Shown here one piece after another: positions 26,188 to 39,595 of a stretch of 64,000 nucleotides of DNA (its first letter is position 1; the number at the start of each line of letters is the position of its first letter). Both the position numbers and the translations under genes were made by a program. Under the pieces are notes generated by a model. The model worked only from the letters and a program-made list of their open reading frames with translations, had not been told where the DNA came from and ran no database searches. The stretch lies in NCBI GenBank assembly GCA_032718565.1, contig JAVGVS010000524.1:1-64000 (forward strand), written 5' to 3'. This DNA is from Distichodus sexfasciatus (Eukaryota > Chordata > Actinopteri > Characiformes > Distichodontidae).

Positions 26188-26195
26188 TGACGTCA
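26188..26195. promoter_or_regulatory. Perfect CRE palindrome TGACGTCA
   Basis: A consensus CREB/ATF site, followed 6 bp later by 'gccatggcaac', an X-box-like half-palindrome. No transcription start is identified near it, so function is speculative. A second TGACGTCA lies at 36543-36550 inside the presumed first intron of shisal1. Confidence 0.3.
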
Positions 26196-26741
26196 GACTA
26201 GCCATGGCAACTAGACTGCTCTGATGACACAGCCTACTGTCTCCAAACGTTACTTTTATTAACATCAAAGCATGAGGCTTTCCAGGCTCTAATTATGCTC
26301 CATTCAGAACACAGCATCAGCGAGACACAGATGTGCTCAGAGTACACATGAGGATTACATTCGTAAACATGGACATGTAACCAGTATCACAGCTCTTAGA
26401 ATGCATATGATGGATGATAGACCTGGAAGTTTCTTCCAAAATTTTTGTCACAGCACACCAAAGAACAAAAAACTAAAAAGCTGAATCAATATTCTTGAAA
26501 TATCTTGTCTCATATCTTGTTTTTCTGTGTTTTTTACACTGACATACTGTCATGTCCCTTACCCTTCATTCTACCCTGACATTCATCTCAGACTGTCTAT
26601 TCTTGTGTTTGTGTGTGGGGGTGTGTGTGTGTCCTCTAAGGTACAGAAGACAAATCAAATCTAATTCAGTGTGTGTGCTTTGCCAGAGTCTCACTTAATT
26701 CTGCCAGTTTGCGCCTGGAGCATGTTTGTTTTCCGCTTACT

Positions 26742-26779
26742 CACACACACACACACACACACAGACACACACACACACA
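26742..26779. repeat. (CA)n microsatellite
   Basis: Run of CA dinucleotides with one GA interruption. Confidence 0.9.
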
Positions 26780-26799
26780 GAAAGACACACGTACACACA

Positions 26800-29700
26800 G
26801 CCTCAAGAGGGCAAAGGTCAGATAAAATTGAAATGCAAACACCAATAAGGGAGAAGAAAGACATACAATCTCAATGTCCACATGTGCATCTACTCAAATC
26901 TGTGCATTATCTAGGCAAAGATCTGTGGTGTATTCATCATAGTGTTGTTCTTCTTTATCTCCATTTTATTTATGTATCATAAGAAATAAATAAATGAATA
27001 CATAAGAAACACTGTAAATTAGGTAATATTAAACAAGAGTGTACTTACAGAAAACACGCTTTATTATGTTTTATTATATAAGCAATTCAAAACGAGAGAT
27101 AAACCACCTGCAATGAATGAGATTCTCTTTATTTACTCTTTCAAAATGTAGACTAATTAGAAAAAATCACAAGATGGAGGTACAGTTGCCAGCATCCGTC
27201 CCAGATGGCCTCAGTTGTCTAACCTAGTATATATGCCACACAAAAATCACTACCTAGAAGGCTATTCAATCCTTCTCTTACAATTATCACAGCATATTTG
27301 AAACGACTGGAAACACAAAATTAAAGCACTTGAACCTAAAACCACACTTTTAGCTTTTTTTGTGATTGGATGATAACACTTGGGACAAATGCATTGTGAG
27401 ACCCCTCTCATAAATATGCAGTCCTATTTATTGCAGCTGTTATTATTAGAGGCAAATTAAATTACCTACATAGCTGCAATATGCTCTTCTTAGTTCCACA
27501 AAAAAGATAAATTAATGTGAAGTCTTTCTGCTGGCAAACTTGTGTATTGATGAATTACCCATTGCAAGCAATAATTTGGTTGGGAGATATTTTTGTGGTC
27601 GAGCTCCACAGAAGCCCGTCTGAAGTCTCTTGGTCATTAGATTAGTCTGGGAACAGCTGATTAATTCACTCATTTGCCCTACACTCCTCTGCATCATTCA
27701 TATTGGAAAGCAGAGGTCTCTTGCGGGGATCTCACCCTCTTCTCTTTCTGGGTTTTGACTGGCAGGTCTGAGATGACAAACAGAGTCATTAAATCCAACA
27801 TTAATATGTATATGGTTGAAAAAACCTCCAGACAGAGCTGGTTTGACACATAGAAGCTCCATTTATTTAATATTTGGAGTAAAAATCCATATCAAACGGT
27901 GCTCATAAAAACAGTTTTTAATTACATTACTGTATGCGTGTATTTCCTAAGTGCATATACATTCAACTTGATTGCCGATTTTGATCATGTTGTGAATTTG
28001 TTTTCTGGATGAAGGAATAGCCATATTCCAAAGAGCATTATGATGACAGACAACGATTAGCCAGCAGCTGCACAGACTCCGTTCTTCCTGTATCATTTTG
28101 AAATTTCAGCTTAAAAAATCTAAAGATCTAAAGACAACAGATAACATTCAGTATTTATTCTCTTTCAACAAAAATGTAGTGTAGGAGGTGGGCTGTGAAT
28201 GATGACAGACCCAGGCCAACAATGGAGCCAGACGGAGACCAGGTGGATTGCATTTAGCTCCAGCGGACAAAACAAACCCATTTTCCTCCATGATTTGTAG
28301 GCTGGCGTTATTCTTTAGCATGTTGTGGTCCTGCCAATACAAGCAGTAATATAATCCCTTTTTCATATTTTGACTTGGATGGAGCCTTGTTGCGCTTGTG
28401 CGATGCATTTTTCCTCTCCAAAATTATATGGTGCAAATCTCTTCCTCAGGAGAAGTGGGCAATAAATTTGAAATCAATGTCAGTTCTCTTATTTAAACTG
28501 AGATGTGGAGAGGGAGGAAGGACAGTTTGATTTGAGCAACGTGGGAGAGCCTAACAAGGTCAAGACAACCTGGTGCATTGTTGTCTGCTCCCATTTCCTC
28601 CCCAAGTGATTTGGCTTCTCAGCTCAAACTGAGTAATGAGAAATTCAAAGTTGATCGTACCTATATATACATCTAGTTGATCATGGCTAGCACAATAATC
28701 TACATAGAATGGAAAATACATGAAATACACGAAAGATGCAGTGGGCAGAGTTTGAGAATCGTTGATGTAGTGTTATTTCTAGAATGAATATGTAATGCTA
28801 CCAACAGTTCTACTATGGCCACATGTGTTAATCACATGATTTTTACCTATCTTAAGTGAGAGCAGCGATTACAGTCTACCATCTTCAAAATGCAGAGTGA
28901 GACGACACAATTTTGAGTAAGAGAGAGAGATTTTATCTGTTCTTTGCTGGGAGAGCAGGTATTTGACAGGTAAAAAATACTTTATGCAATTATTTCTGTG
29001 GGATTGTGTTGGGAGATGTGGGAAAAAGAGACACTGAGAAATATTATGATTTAAAAGCACTTGTTTTTGAATAAATGTTCCTCTGCCTTTAATTCAGACT
29101 CTACTTTTATCTTAGCAATATTTGTTTTACTTAAACATTTAGTGCATGTAATATGTGATTGCACATTGTTTTCTTTTTATTTTATAATTCTTTTTGGTTA
29201 CAGCTTCTAATTATTCTTGTATTTTCTGTAAAGCACATTTAATGAAATTATAATTATATAAACAGTGGACTTTCTGAACCTGGAACAAAGGATATATTTA
29301 CTGTCATGATTGAAATACTTTACATAAAATGACAGATATATACTGAAAGTACTAATTCAGTTCTGTTGTATTCTCTCTTCAATAGGTAGCGACAGGAAAA
29401 GTGAACACACACACAGGAGGGAGTTTGTATATAGAGCAGAACATCTGTATTGAAAGGGTTCTCTGGTTTAATAGCTTAGTGTAAGATGATCCTGCTTTTA
29501 TGAGGTTAGTCAGAAATCCTCCAATCCATCCAAAGGCACAGTCTGAAACTTACTTTCACCAAATGTTTTTGCACAGTCCTGAGCAGGAGACAAATCTCTC
29601 TTTTTTATTGCATAAATGCAGTACAATCATGTGTACTCATAAGTAGTGTAATTCATCAGTCAGATGCTTATTACAAACATAATGCAGACAGGGCAGAGTC

Positions 29701-31375
29701 AGCATGCAAGAGAACATGTATTATGTCCACTTTTGTTTTCTAAACGAGAAGATCTTTTAGATAAAGAGTCAAATGGCAGCCACATTACCTCACAATCTAA
29801 GAAAAATATTCTCTCTAAATCTTTCTTTCTTTTCACACAGTGGTAGAGCACATGAAATGCTATTTCCTCCATACGTTTCAAACGTCAATATTTCATGACT
29901 TGTAAGAGAAGATGAACATTGTGACCTAAATATGCTTTGAGAGGTGTGAGAGAGAACAACAATACCCAGCGGAGAGGGTTTTCCAACAGCAAGCTCTTTT
30001 CTGTACAGAAGTAAGCTCTTGCTTTAGTAATCTCTTTCCGCCCTATAAATGCTTTCAGGAAAAAAGTTGATTTTCAAGAGTGCCGTTAGTAAAAAAAAAC
30101 CAAAAAAAAAGAAAGAAAGAAATCACAACTACAATCTGTCACTCCACGTTTAAAGCATTTTTCATAATAGAAAAGGTTAAAAAATATATATAACATTGAC
30201 CACTTTAGGATTACTGCAAGCATGACAACACAAGTACATTCACAATCTATGAACATCCCATGCCATGAACCTGAAACTGTATTATTATTTTTAATTGTAT
30301 TATTACACAAATACATTTACAGGGCAAAAATAATAGAAACCACACATATTCTGCTACAGTCTGATGCCGCGTGGGTCACATGTGACAGATGGCTCATAAC
30401 TGATCATGCCAAAGATTTTCATTTGCATTCCATTTATGCAAATATCACCAAGGAAAACAGAAATGGGCATTAACTTTTATTTGCCAGCACTTGATGCTTT
30501 TGGCCAAAACAGTTTCTTTTTTTTCTTTTTTTTTACCAAAAGCACTACTGCCATTATCTGTAGGTAAACTCCCAGGGGAGGCACTTGGAGTTAAGTGCCA
30601 TGCTTGCAGTATGCACCCAATGGCAGAAGGAGACAAAATGGCTATTTAGTGCAGCATTATACAGCTTGAGGCATAGCCAGCATGTCTGGTAGTAGAACTT
30701 ATATTGCAGGGACAACTCCATGCCTTCTTGGCTCTGCTAAGAATCCCAACAGCAATGTCCTTGGACAGCTAAATCCTATTCACTGTTATTAAAGAAAGAA
30801 GCAACTACAGCAATTGTTGCTGTTGACATAGCTTCACAGATACATGTCTGCTGGGTGTTTAAAGCATCATTTCACTTGAGGGATAATGAAAATATCTTCC
30901 TTGAATGTTTTGCTCCTTCCTCTCTAATTCATATGCATTTTTGCCAATTACAGAGATTTATATATCTTCTCCAGTCTTTCTTAGATATAATACAGTGTAA
31001 AACTAATTTCAGATTTTAAACAGTTTTTTAAATCCCACAATATCAGCAATATGTCCAATCACCTCTACTGAATTATTGGTAAGATAAATGCATCATAGTG
31101 AGAATTATTATACTGTGTTATCACACATCAAAGCAAAAGTCCCAGACTGTGATGGTGAAGGTGTTTTGTGTGCATTGCTTTTTGTGGAATAATTCTTATG
31201 CAGAAACATTCATCCATCAGGAGTCACCAAACTAGACTTTCAGTACGTTAGAAGAATAGTGCTGTCTGTAAAAATGAGATGTATCTCTTTGATCTGATCA
31301 GACATACTCAAACACAACCCTTTACTGTGAAATAAATTTAAATGTGTTTACATTCAAACAATCCTCACTCTTTCT
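26800..31375. other. Gene-free stretch upstream of the shisal1 first exon
   Basis: AT-rich unique sequence. No exons, no named repeats apart from short A-rich runs near 30093-30120. It could hold upstream regulatory DNA for shisal1, but nothing specific is visible. Confidence 0.4.
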
Positions 31376-31399
31376 TTGCTCTTACACGCATTTTATCTG

Positions 31400-31952
31400 C
31401 CACAGCTTTGCTGGAGCATCAAGGCGCCTCTGTGTGTGGAGGTGGGAGTTGGACTAGGTAACAGACAGTGGAGTGAACTAACAGAGCTTTAGGAAAACCT
31501 TTAAAAACATATGGAGATATATACATGCAGGAGGAAGAAACGCATGCACATGGTAGAGATATGCTCTCGTTCCGCACACATACACCCCTCCCACCTCATT
31601 CACCCTTCCTCTCTCTCTCTCTCTCTCTCCCTCTCTTTCTCTCTCTCTGCTCAGTACTAGCTTTATCTGTTCCTGTCTCAGCCCCTCTCACTCTCATGCG
31701 CTCTGCGCTCCAAGCACTTGGATACAGCACAGAAGGACCTGGCACTTCTGCTCTTTCGCTTCTCCCACCTCCCCGGAGGAGCTTCATGTTGACCTGAACT
31801 CCGGGAGCTCCCCGCATCTCCAGCTGAAATGGCACAGGGCAGCGTCGGACCCGAGACCAGGGAACAGAGAAGGAATAACTAACACAGACGGGAGAAGGAA
31901 TAGAGAGGAAGAGGGATTCCCCCGTGTCTGGAGTAAACAAGAAGAGACGGTG
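31400..31952 (+). other. shisal1: Candidate untranslated first exon and promoter region of shisal1
   Basis: A GC-richer block, unusual in this AT-rich window, ends in a consensus splice donor: exon ...'agacggtg', intron 'gtaagtac', with the cut after 31952. It contains a (CT)n tract at 31607-31649 and no long protein-like frame. The next plus-strand acceptor that precedes coding sequence of a real gene is at 44909, so the simplest reading is a non-coding exon 1 of shisal1 followed by a ~13 kb intron. The transcription start is unknown; the left limit is a guess. It could belong to another transcript. Confidence 0.45.
31607..31649. repeat. (CT)n tract in the candidate first exon
   Basis: Polypyrimidine dinucleotide run, with short interruptions. 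In a 5' leader or core promoter such tracts can bind GAGA-type factors, but that is not shown here. Confidence 0.85.
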
Positions 31953-34900
31953 GTAAGTACAGAGTGTTGCTTTTCATTAAAAGAAGAGACACTCACTGTG
32001 GGAAAGCTGTCACTCTATGATAAACCTATATAAAAGTGACATTTTAAAACAGAATTACAGAGAAGAGTTTTTTTGAGGTTTGAGGTTTGAGCACATGGTG
32101 TGGGATGAAATGTGTGTAACCAGTGCATCTCACAGAGAACTGAAAGATCAAAAGCTGAACTAGGTCAGACGTAGTGTATGCTCTGTTGATTCTTACTCAT
32201 TTCCTCGTTTTCCCAAGTGGATTCTTTTCTCTCAGTCCTTTTTGTTTGCCACATATAAACTTTCTCTCTTCTTGTCTCTCCTGTCTTTCCTATCTCCCTC
32301 CAGGAATTGGTGGTGTGTTGTGGGGGAAACTACTAGTTTTGGTGTGTCTGAGGCAGAAGATGGTGTGTGTGGGTGTGTGTGTGTATATTCTCTTTCCCTG
32401 TCACTATTGAACCTCTTGCATGGTGCTCCATTCTCCTTTAACTGCTCAGCTAATTAGACCGGATTGGCAGATGGAGCCAGGCCGGTAACTTAGAAACAGG
32501 CATGTTGGGGAGCTCACATATGTACACATGCACATGCACACACACACACACACACACACAAGAGAATTCTTACAGAAAACAAAAGGAGTGTTCTGCCTTG
32601 GCAGCTTGCAACTGTACTAATGATAGGGTTGCACATGTCAATGTTTGTGCGAGTGTTTTGTGTGTAAGTGAAAAGAGAGAGAGTTGGGGGGATAAAGAGA
32701 GAGAGTAGTAATACAGAACTTGAATTCCAGAAAATTATTTTATCTTTTTTAATATTGACCATTAGTCATGATTGCTGTTACATTAACAGTCCTATGATCT
32801 ATGGACTTAATTGCTTCATTATTTTCACATTTTGAAATGACTGTAAGCACACCTGACAAATAACTCATGTTAAAACCTTCTGTATTTAATGTCAACACCT
32901 TATTAGCATAGTAGTAACTCTACCTGTACTACCTGTTGTTGTCACTTTACCAAACACCAGATGTTCCAAATATTCACTTGTATCTGTCCGTTGTTGCCAG
33001 GCGTCATTCTACTAAAGTTTTCAATTAAGCTCAAAGCAATGTTAAACTCACAGTTCAATTAAAAAAATAAACTATTATGTGCTTGTATTATTGGACAACC
33101 TTTGTAGATTTTGAGAAGATTAAAAATTAATCAAAGAAAAAAGTGAACATGAAGCCCAGTGATTCAGACCTAGTGAGAAAAGGCCCTGGAATTATCCAAT
33201 TATAATGACAAAAGACACATCAGCAAAGCTCTTTGGAAAAAAAACCCAGAGGACTTGAGATTTAATGCGTGTGATGTTTGTTCGGCTACCTTTACCCCTT
33301 ATTATCCATTTGTTCATTCTAATCAAAATCCTTTATATTCATTTTCACATGGGTGAAACATAATGTACAGTAATGATGCCAAAACAATTGGTGATGTATA
33401 ATAATGATAGACAAGTAGAGAAAGTAAGAGAGAGAGAGAGAGAGAGAGAGATTGTTTGATGGACATCTAGAGTAAAATTAGATTGGCAGGAAATCCCTGC
33501 TCTTTATGTAGGTGAGTCATTCACTTCTAATAAAGGTCTGTACACACATGCAGTGGAGCCCATTTATGGAGAATGACAGAATTCAGGAGGGTTAAGTTCA
33601 ATTTTGTCTGTGCATCAACTTAGTTACACCATAAATTATGTGATAGTAGAAAATGTGTTCCTCAATAACAATGAATACACTAACTGCGGAGACATTGACA
33701 ATATGGGTCACATATTTTTCTTTGCTTTCATGAAATGCTGTCACTATAGGAGGCAATTTCCATGTCCATCACTGTACTGACTAAACACTTTGGAACACTT
33801 AATAACTCTGACCCTTGAGCCAGAACTCCGCAAGTCTTCTCGGACTGCACAAAGAGAAAAGCTCTGCCATTTATAGAGAAATACCTCCAAAATGGACAGA
33901 GTGTGTTCTGCCCCAGTGACATCTTTCATTTTTTAGTTCAGATGGTTAAACCTATGACAGCCTTATAATAAATTCTTATTTAATTGTTCTGTGCTCCACG
34001 CACTGTGGCAGTGCTCTTCCGACTGTGACTGCAGCCCAGGATTCAGTATCTCACCTCCTACCAGTCCATAAAGAAATCTGAGATGCACCAATGACTGTAT
34101 GAAAAACATTGTGTCAGCTGAGCTACTGTTTTCACTTTAACACTGACTGACCTGCATATTTTTTGTTTTTAGGGGCTCACTTCCAAGTGACTTTTTGTTA
34201 AAAAAGCATCCTTATTATTGCTTTGCTGTTCTTTCATTGCATATATATGCCAGCTCGAGCTTGTTTTTTGTATTTCCATAACAGTAAGACCTCCTCTGAC
34301 ATGCAATTATTAATTTACTATTAGCTATACATAATTAATGTCATATAAAGACTCTTAATTAGCACTTACTGCATATGCATCACAAGAATGCATTTGGATT
34401 ATCCTAATTTATGTGCAGAATGTATTAGTTTTTGATGGCTCAAGTTCTGGGTGTGATTTAATAGCTCATCTTGCTTAGTGAATGTTAGATTTAATGGAAT
34501 GGAGGTTTTATTTGTCGGCCAATGGAATGGAGGATTTATTTATTTGTTGTTAATCTCCAGAAAAGGCAGAAATGGCTGAAGAATGTCATGTTTCCAGTTC
34601 CTCTGTCAGATTTTGGGTCTTTGCAATGACAGCAATCAGAAACATGTTAATGCATCTTTGGTTCTGTTGTTTTCTAAAATCAAAACTTCCATTTCCTGGG
34701 CTCCTAAGAATGATTGGAAAGGCATCCACTTACCTTTCCATTTCCTCCTAAAAGCTGTGTTGATGCGGTAAGACTGCATTACTGTGACTCTCTACCAACT
34801 ACTGGCCGGAAAAAGCATTTGCTCTCTAATGGACAGTAATATGATCGCAACACTGATCTCAAAACTGTTGTAGAAGAACTTAATGAATCCGACAGACGAG

Positions 34901-37664
34901 ATTACATTAGGACATCCAAGCTGATCTCAGTTTAGCAGTGAAAAATACAGCAAGCACATTATGATCGCCTCAGTTATCTCATATCAGTGTGCTCCGGAAA
35001 GTGTATCAGACAGAGTGACAGTGTATCCTTTCTGCGCATCCTTTACACTTAGCCTAGGACAGTTGTGATTTAATTCAGCGGAACAGATGTACAGCGCATT
35101 AATGTTTCTGGCATATTAGATTTGAGTTGTCATAATTCTTACTTGTAAGAGGCATCACAAAGATGGCCTGTGAAAAGGGCTTCGTTTCCTCTGTTTTTAT
35201 AATGAACTGCACAAATAGATAACCATTAGCACTACAATGGCTTAAAAATAACATGAAGCTGTTCCAGGCAATTCCTGTCATTACAACAATATTTTTGGAG
35301 TATGTATGTGTCCTGATCAAGCTTGAGGGTTCTTTACAAATAGAGCTGAATGGGAAGCCTGATGTGGTCTCTTTGGAGCAGTACTGGTAATTATAGACAC
35401 TGTTAATTATGAACTATAGTGTTATTGGTTTAGCTGCATCCTCACCATTATCAGATTCTGATATGAGAGTTCTGTATGATATTACTGGAATAGAGTCTGG
35501 CCAGTATCTGCTCGTGAAAAATACGTTTTTTTCCATGCATGTGTCTACAGGCTTTAATTGGTTGAATGAATAAATAGACGAATGAGTAATCAGAGGCCTC
35601 ATATGCATCTCTGCATCAAAACATGTGCATATATTTATCCACATCAATCGTATAAGATTGGACTGGCTTGACTGTTCCCTACCATCATTTTTATAATGTT
35701 CATTTTGCATCTGTTACCACTGATTCAGTCCCATTAAGAGTGACAAATAAATATATTATTGATTTGTCAGTAAAAATAGTTTATTCATGTCTCTCCATTA
35801 TATAGTTAGTGCTGTATTCTTATATATTATTCACTAACACATAATAGACTTGTGTTTTTTCCCTTTTTTATTAAATCTTGTTACGTCAAGCATTCCACAG
35901 ATGCCATGCAAGCTCTCTGTCATTAGGTCAAAACTATTTAGAGTCATAGCAAGGGAAGGGAAAACAGTCATAACAAACACAACCAGACAGAACACCAAAG
36001 CATGGTGCATTAACATAAGAGAATAAGGCTTGTAGTGGTCATGACTTCAAAGTTCCAAATATGGAAGTGTTAGTTCTTGACCCAAGCGCAACATACATGG
36101 AGACAACACATGACAATATGAAATTTAGGGCAAATGTCATGATTCTGTGTCCCTTTGTAAATAAATACAAAACCAGCACAGAAACTAGAACACCCTACAC
36201 CATTCACAGAAAAGACAGTGATTTATTTACTTATACAGTCAGTAGCTTATGGTGTTTATACATACTCTCCAGTTCCCCAACACACACGCTCACACACATA
36301 GACACACACCATGCATCTCCCAACCCCACCCACACCCATCACCTCCCCCACCCGCTGTTGCTGTCTCCTCAATAGCAAGCCCAGACATGGAGGAGGGGTA
36401 GCTGTCTTAGGCTGTCATTACAGAGGCAAATCAAATCTGACTTTTCCTCCCTGATATCCATCTGCAAAAGCTTTTATGAGATCTGAACACTGCAGAACCA
36501 TATTCTGACTCTTATGGATACAGTCCACTTGACATATTGATATGACGTCAAACAAAGTTACTGCATGTTCGCCACAAGCAGTTATAAATTATGAAATTGA
36601 CATGGCTCATCAATGATGAAAAGATCATGACATAAAAAGTGAAAAAGTGCTACAAAGATAAAATGATAAAGGTGAGAGAACAATAACCGCTGTATATAAC
36701 AGTGGTGACTATTGCATTTAGGAGACATGAATTCATTTCTATCTAGATCATTTCGTAAGAAAATGCTACATAGCCTATGATCCAAATAAACATAATTAAA
36801 ATGATGACAGCAGCAAACAAGCAAAAATGTAACATCTTGTATTTTTTCACCTTGATCAACAAATATATTCAGCAGCACTCCTTGGTTTTCCCTTTGATTA
36901 GCATCTATAGCCCTGTAGTTAATTTAGTTCTCATCAAGACTAAAGCAAGGACGCATGTTTCATTAATTACATGAAAGTTTGGCTTGTGTATAATGATATC
37001 AAGTAATAACCTAATTACAGACAGAGAAGATTTGTTACAATAAAAAGGATGCTTATTGCACCATGTTGCAACATAGGTGAAAGTGCCAGTAAGTGGGATC
37101 CTATTATAATCTCAACTGGGGCCCTGAACGAGACACGATTGCCACAGTGCACACACCTCAGCCTGGAGGGAATCCCCTTGTAGTCAAGACACTAATGTAA
37201 ATACTTATGCGGGTCAGTGTGTTAAAGTTTAGGGAAGATATTTTAGCTCTTCATATCTTGTAGGAAGGTATCTTCCTGTTTTCACAACTTCTGGCAATAT
37301 AGTTAAGTCAAAACACAAGCCACTTGCAAACTGCACTAAAAAGAGAGGTTAGGACACATTACCTGTTTAATGGGATTACGTCTGATTCTTTTGTTTATGG
37401 GTGATGTTATGTAAAGACGACACAGGCATCCAAAGTCTCGCTCTGTGCAGATTAATTTGTCTTGATCAATAAATGTTGTTTGCTGAGTGTGGAGCAAAAT
37501 TACCATTTGCAAGAATTTTATGATGTAGATTTCAAGCGTAGAATGTAGATTAGCATAGATTTTGTGAATTTTATAGTCCTGGTTTGAACCCATGACCAAG
37601 TTCTGTATAGCTAGGCACTTACAACCTACCTATTTTTTATTATTATTTTTACTGTGTGCATAAA

Positions 37665-37895
37665 AGCTCACAAGGTTATGAGCATTCGCCCCATGAATGG
37701 AAGGTTGAATGCTGGTCCGGTGAAAGTACCACTGAGGTATTCATGTGCAAGGTACCATCCCCAATCACTGCTCCCCAGGCGCCTCCCATGTCAGTTGCCC
37801 ACTGTTCCTTCACAGATTCACAGTTAATTGTGGAGGTCACATTTCATTGTGATGCACTGTGTTCTGTGGTGAGTTCACAGTGACAAATAATCTTT
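37665..37895 (+). mobile_element. tRNA-derived SINE, second family
   Basis: A degraded tRNA-like head ('gagcattcgccccatgaatg') is followed by 'aagtaccactgaggtattc', 'cagttgcccactgttcctt', 'gtcacatttcattgtgatg' and 'cacagtgacaaataatc'. It shares this order with the copies at 17.45 kb (inverted) and 25.34 kb. Confidence 0.72.
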
Positions 37896-39384
37896 CACTT
37901 CTGTATCATTTCCAACATTCTATTACTGTACAATATATCAAACTTTACTTAGCTCAGCATAGATGTTAAGTTAATGTTATATTTCCCATGAAATCTATTT
38001 TCTGTGTTAATTTTCCTTCTCAGAACTGTGTTCTCCAGACTCACGCTAGTAAAACAGGAGGAACAATGGTATCTATTTGAAAGTGTGTGTATATGAGTGC
38101 ATTCGTGGGGTGGAGGACAGGTGATTATTGTTCAGCTGGATATGCTAAACAAAGCTTTAGATGCATGCGGCTTCCTCATACTGGCAGCTACACAAGAGAA
38201 ACCCTTTGTACGAAAGAGCTCCACTCACAAAAAGCAGGCCCCTTGCTGCAAGCAGCAGGAGACCGCAGGAGGAACTTTTGACTAGGGATTCATTTTAATA
38301 ATGTACAAGCATATTACCAGTTTTTTAAAGTTATTTAATCTGAATTCCCAGATTTTCAACAGGACCTCCTTAGATAAATTCCTTTGATTTTTTTGATCGG
38401 TTTTGATTTGACTGATAGCAAACAGGTCATAACTTATAATCTAAAACACGTTATCATGTTTGTCAATTGCAGAAGGCACTTGTTAACTGAAAGTTTTTCC
38501 AAATGTGGTTTATCAGTAACAATTTAAGAACCATGTGAGATACATTTTCATTTCCATGTTATTGAGAACAAAGTCACGAGTCCAGAAATAGTGTGAAAAA
38601 TCAGTATCTGGAATAGTCTTTCTCAACCAGGACTACAGCTAAGTCTTCTTCCCCAAATGCATGAAATTTGATGAATTAGAACAGCAGCTGAAGTCTAAGG
38701 CCCACAGAGCCTTACAGAGAAACAGAAACAGAGCTCAGCCTCGGGGCAGCTTCGGTGGGTCTTTTTAATTTTCACCTGGGAGTTTCAAAGCTAGTTTGAT
38801 ATTTTGCTGGTATGCATGCTATTGGTAAAAACAGGGAGCACAATACACCCAAAGCTATTATAGGTGGATTTTGTTGCCTTTGTTATAGCACTTTTCTTTT
38901 CATCTGCCTTTGTCAAGATCTCAGCAGCCTGAATTAAATAGAATTACTTAGAGTAAGAAAGAAAGAAGAAAGAAATGAAGGAAGGAAAGCGGTAGTGATT
39001 GAGAGTTGGGACAGGGGCTAAGTCCAGATAGTTTTTAGGAAAATCTGCGGTTTCCATATTAACAAACTGCAAAGTTTAGAGTGTATAGCCCATCACAGCT
39101 AACTGCCTTGCTAAATATCCATATGACTTGTACTTTAAGATGTGCTCACACTGATTTTTTTTTTTTTTAATTAAGTGACATTGTTGATGGTGACTTACAG
39201 TGTGCGATCAGATTTACATACCAAGACCAATTCCAAATGTTGTCCTGAACTATTAGGTAACTTGCTAGCAGACAATAATTATTAGACTAGATAGCAATTT
39301 ATTTGCAAGCAAAACTGCTATTACATACATCTACTATGTGCCAGTAATTGAAGTATTTTGGCAAATTCCTGTCTATCATGTAAT

Positions 39385-39595
39385 TATGATGGTGGTGGTG
39401 GCTTTGATGCTTGCCTCTGGAACAAGAGGTTGGGGGATAAAAACCTTCTTCCCATGCTAAGTGCTCAGGTCCCTGAGCAAGACCCTTAACCCCAAGTTGC
39501 TCCTGTAATTAGGAAATGGAAGGCGATCTGTATAATAGCATGTGCTAGATGCTGTAAATGTAAATGTCAATGTAAAGGTGAAGAGGAAAGGTATT
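39385..39595 (+). mobile_element. SINE-like repeat with (AAATGT)n tail
   Basis: 'ccctgagcaagacccttaac' followed by 'cccaagttgctcctg' and a tail of 'gtaaatgtaaatgtcaatg' is the layout of a common fish SINE 3' half. The tRNA-like head is too degraded to confirm. Confidence 0.55.

Noticed and set aside
31596..31940. 114-codon minus-strand frame opposite the candidate first exon
   Set aside because: Largely an Arg/Glu run from the antisense of the CT tract; a repeat artefact.
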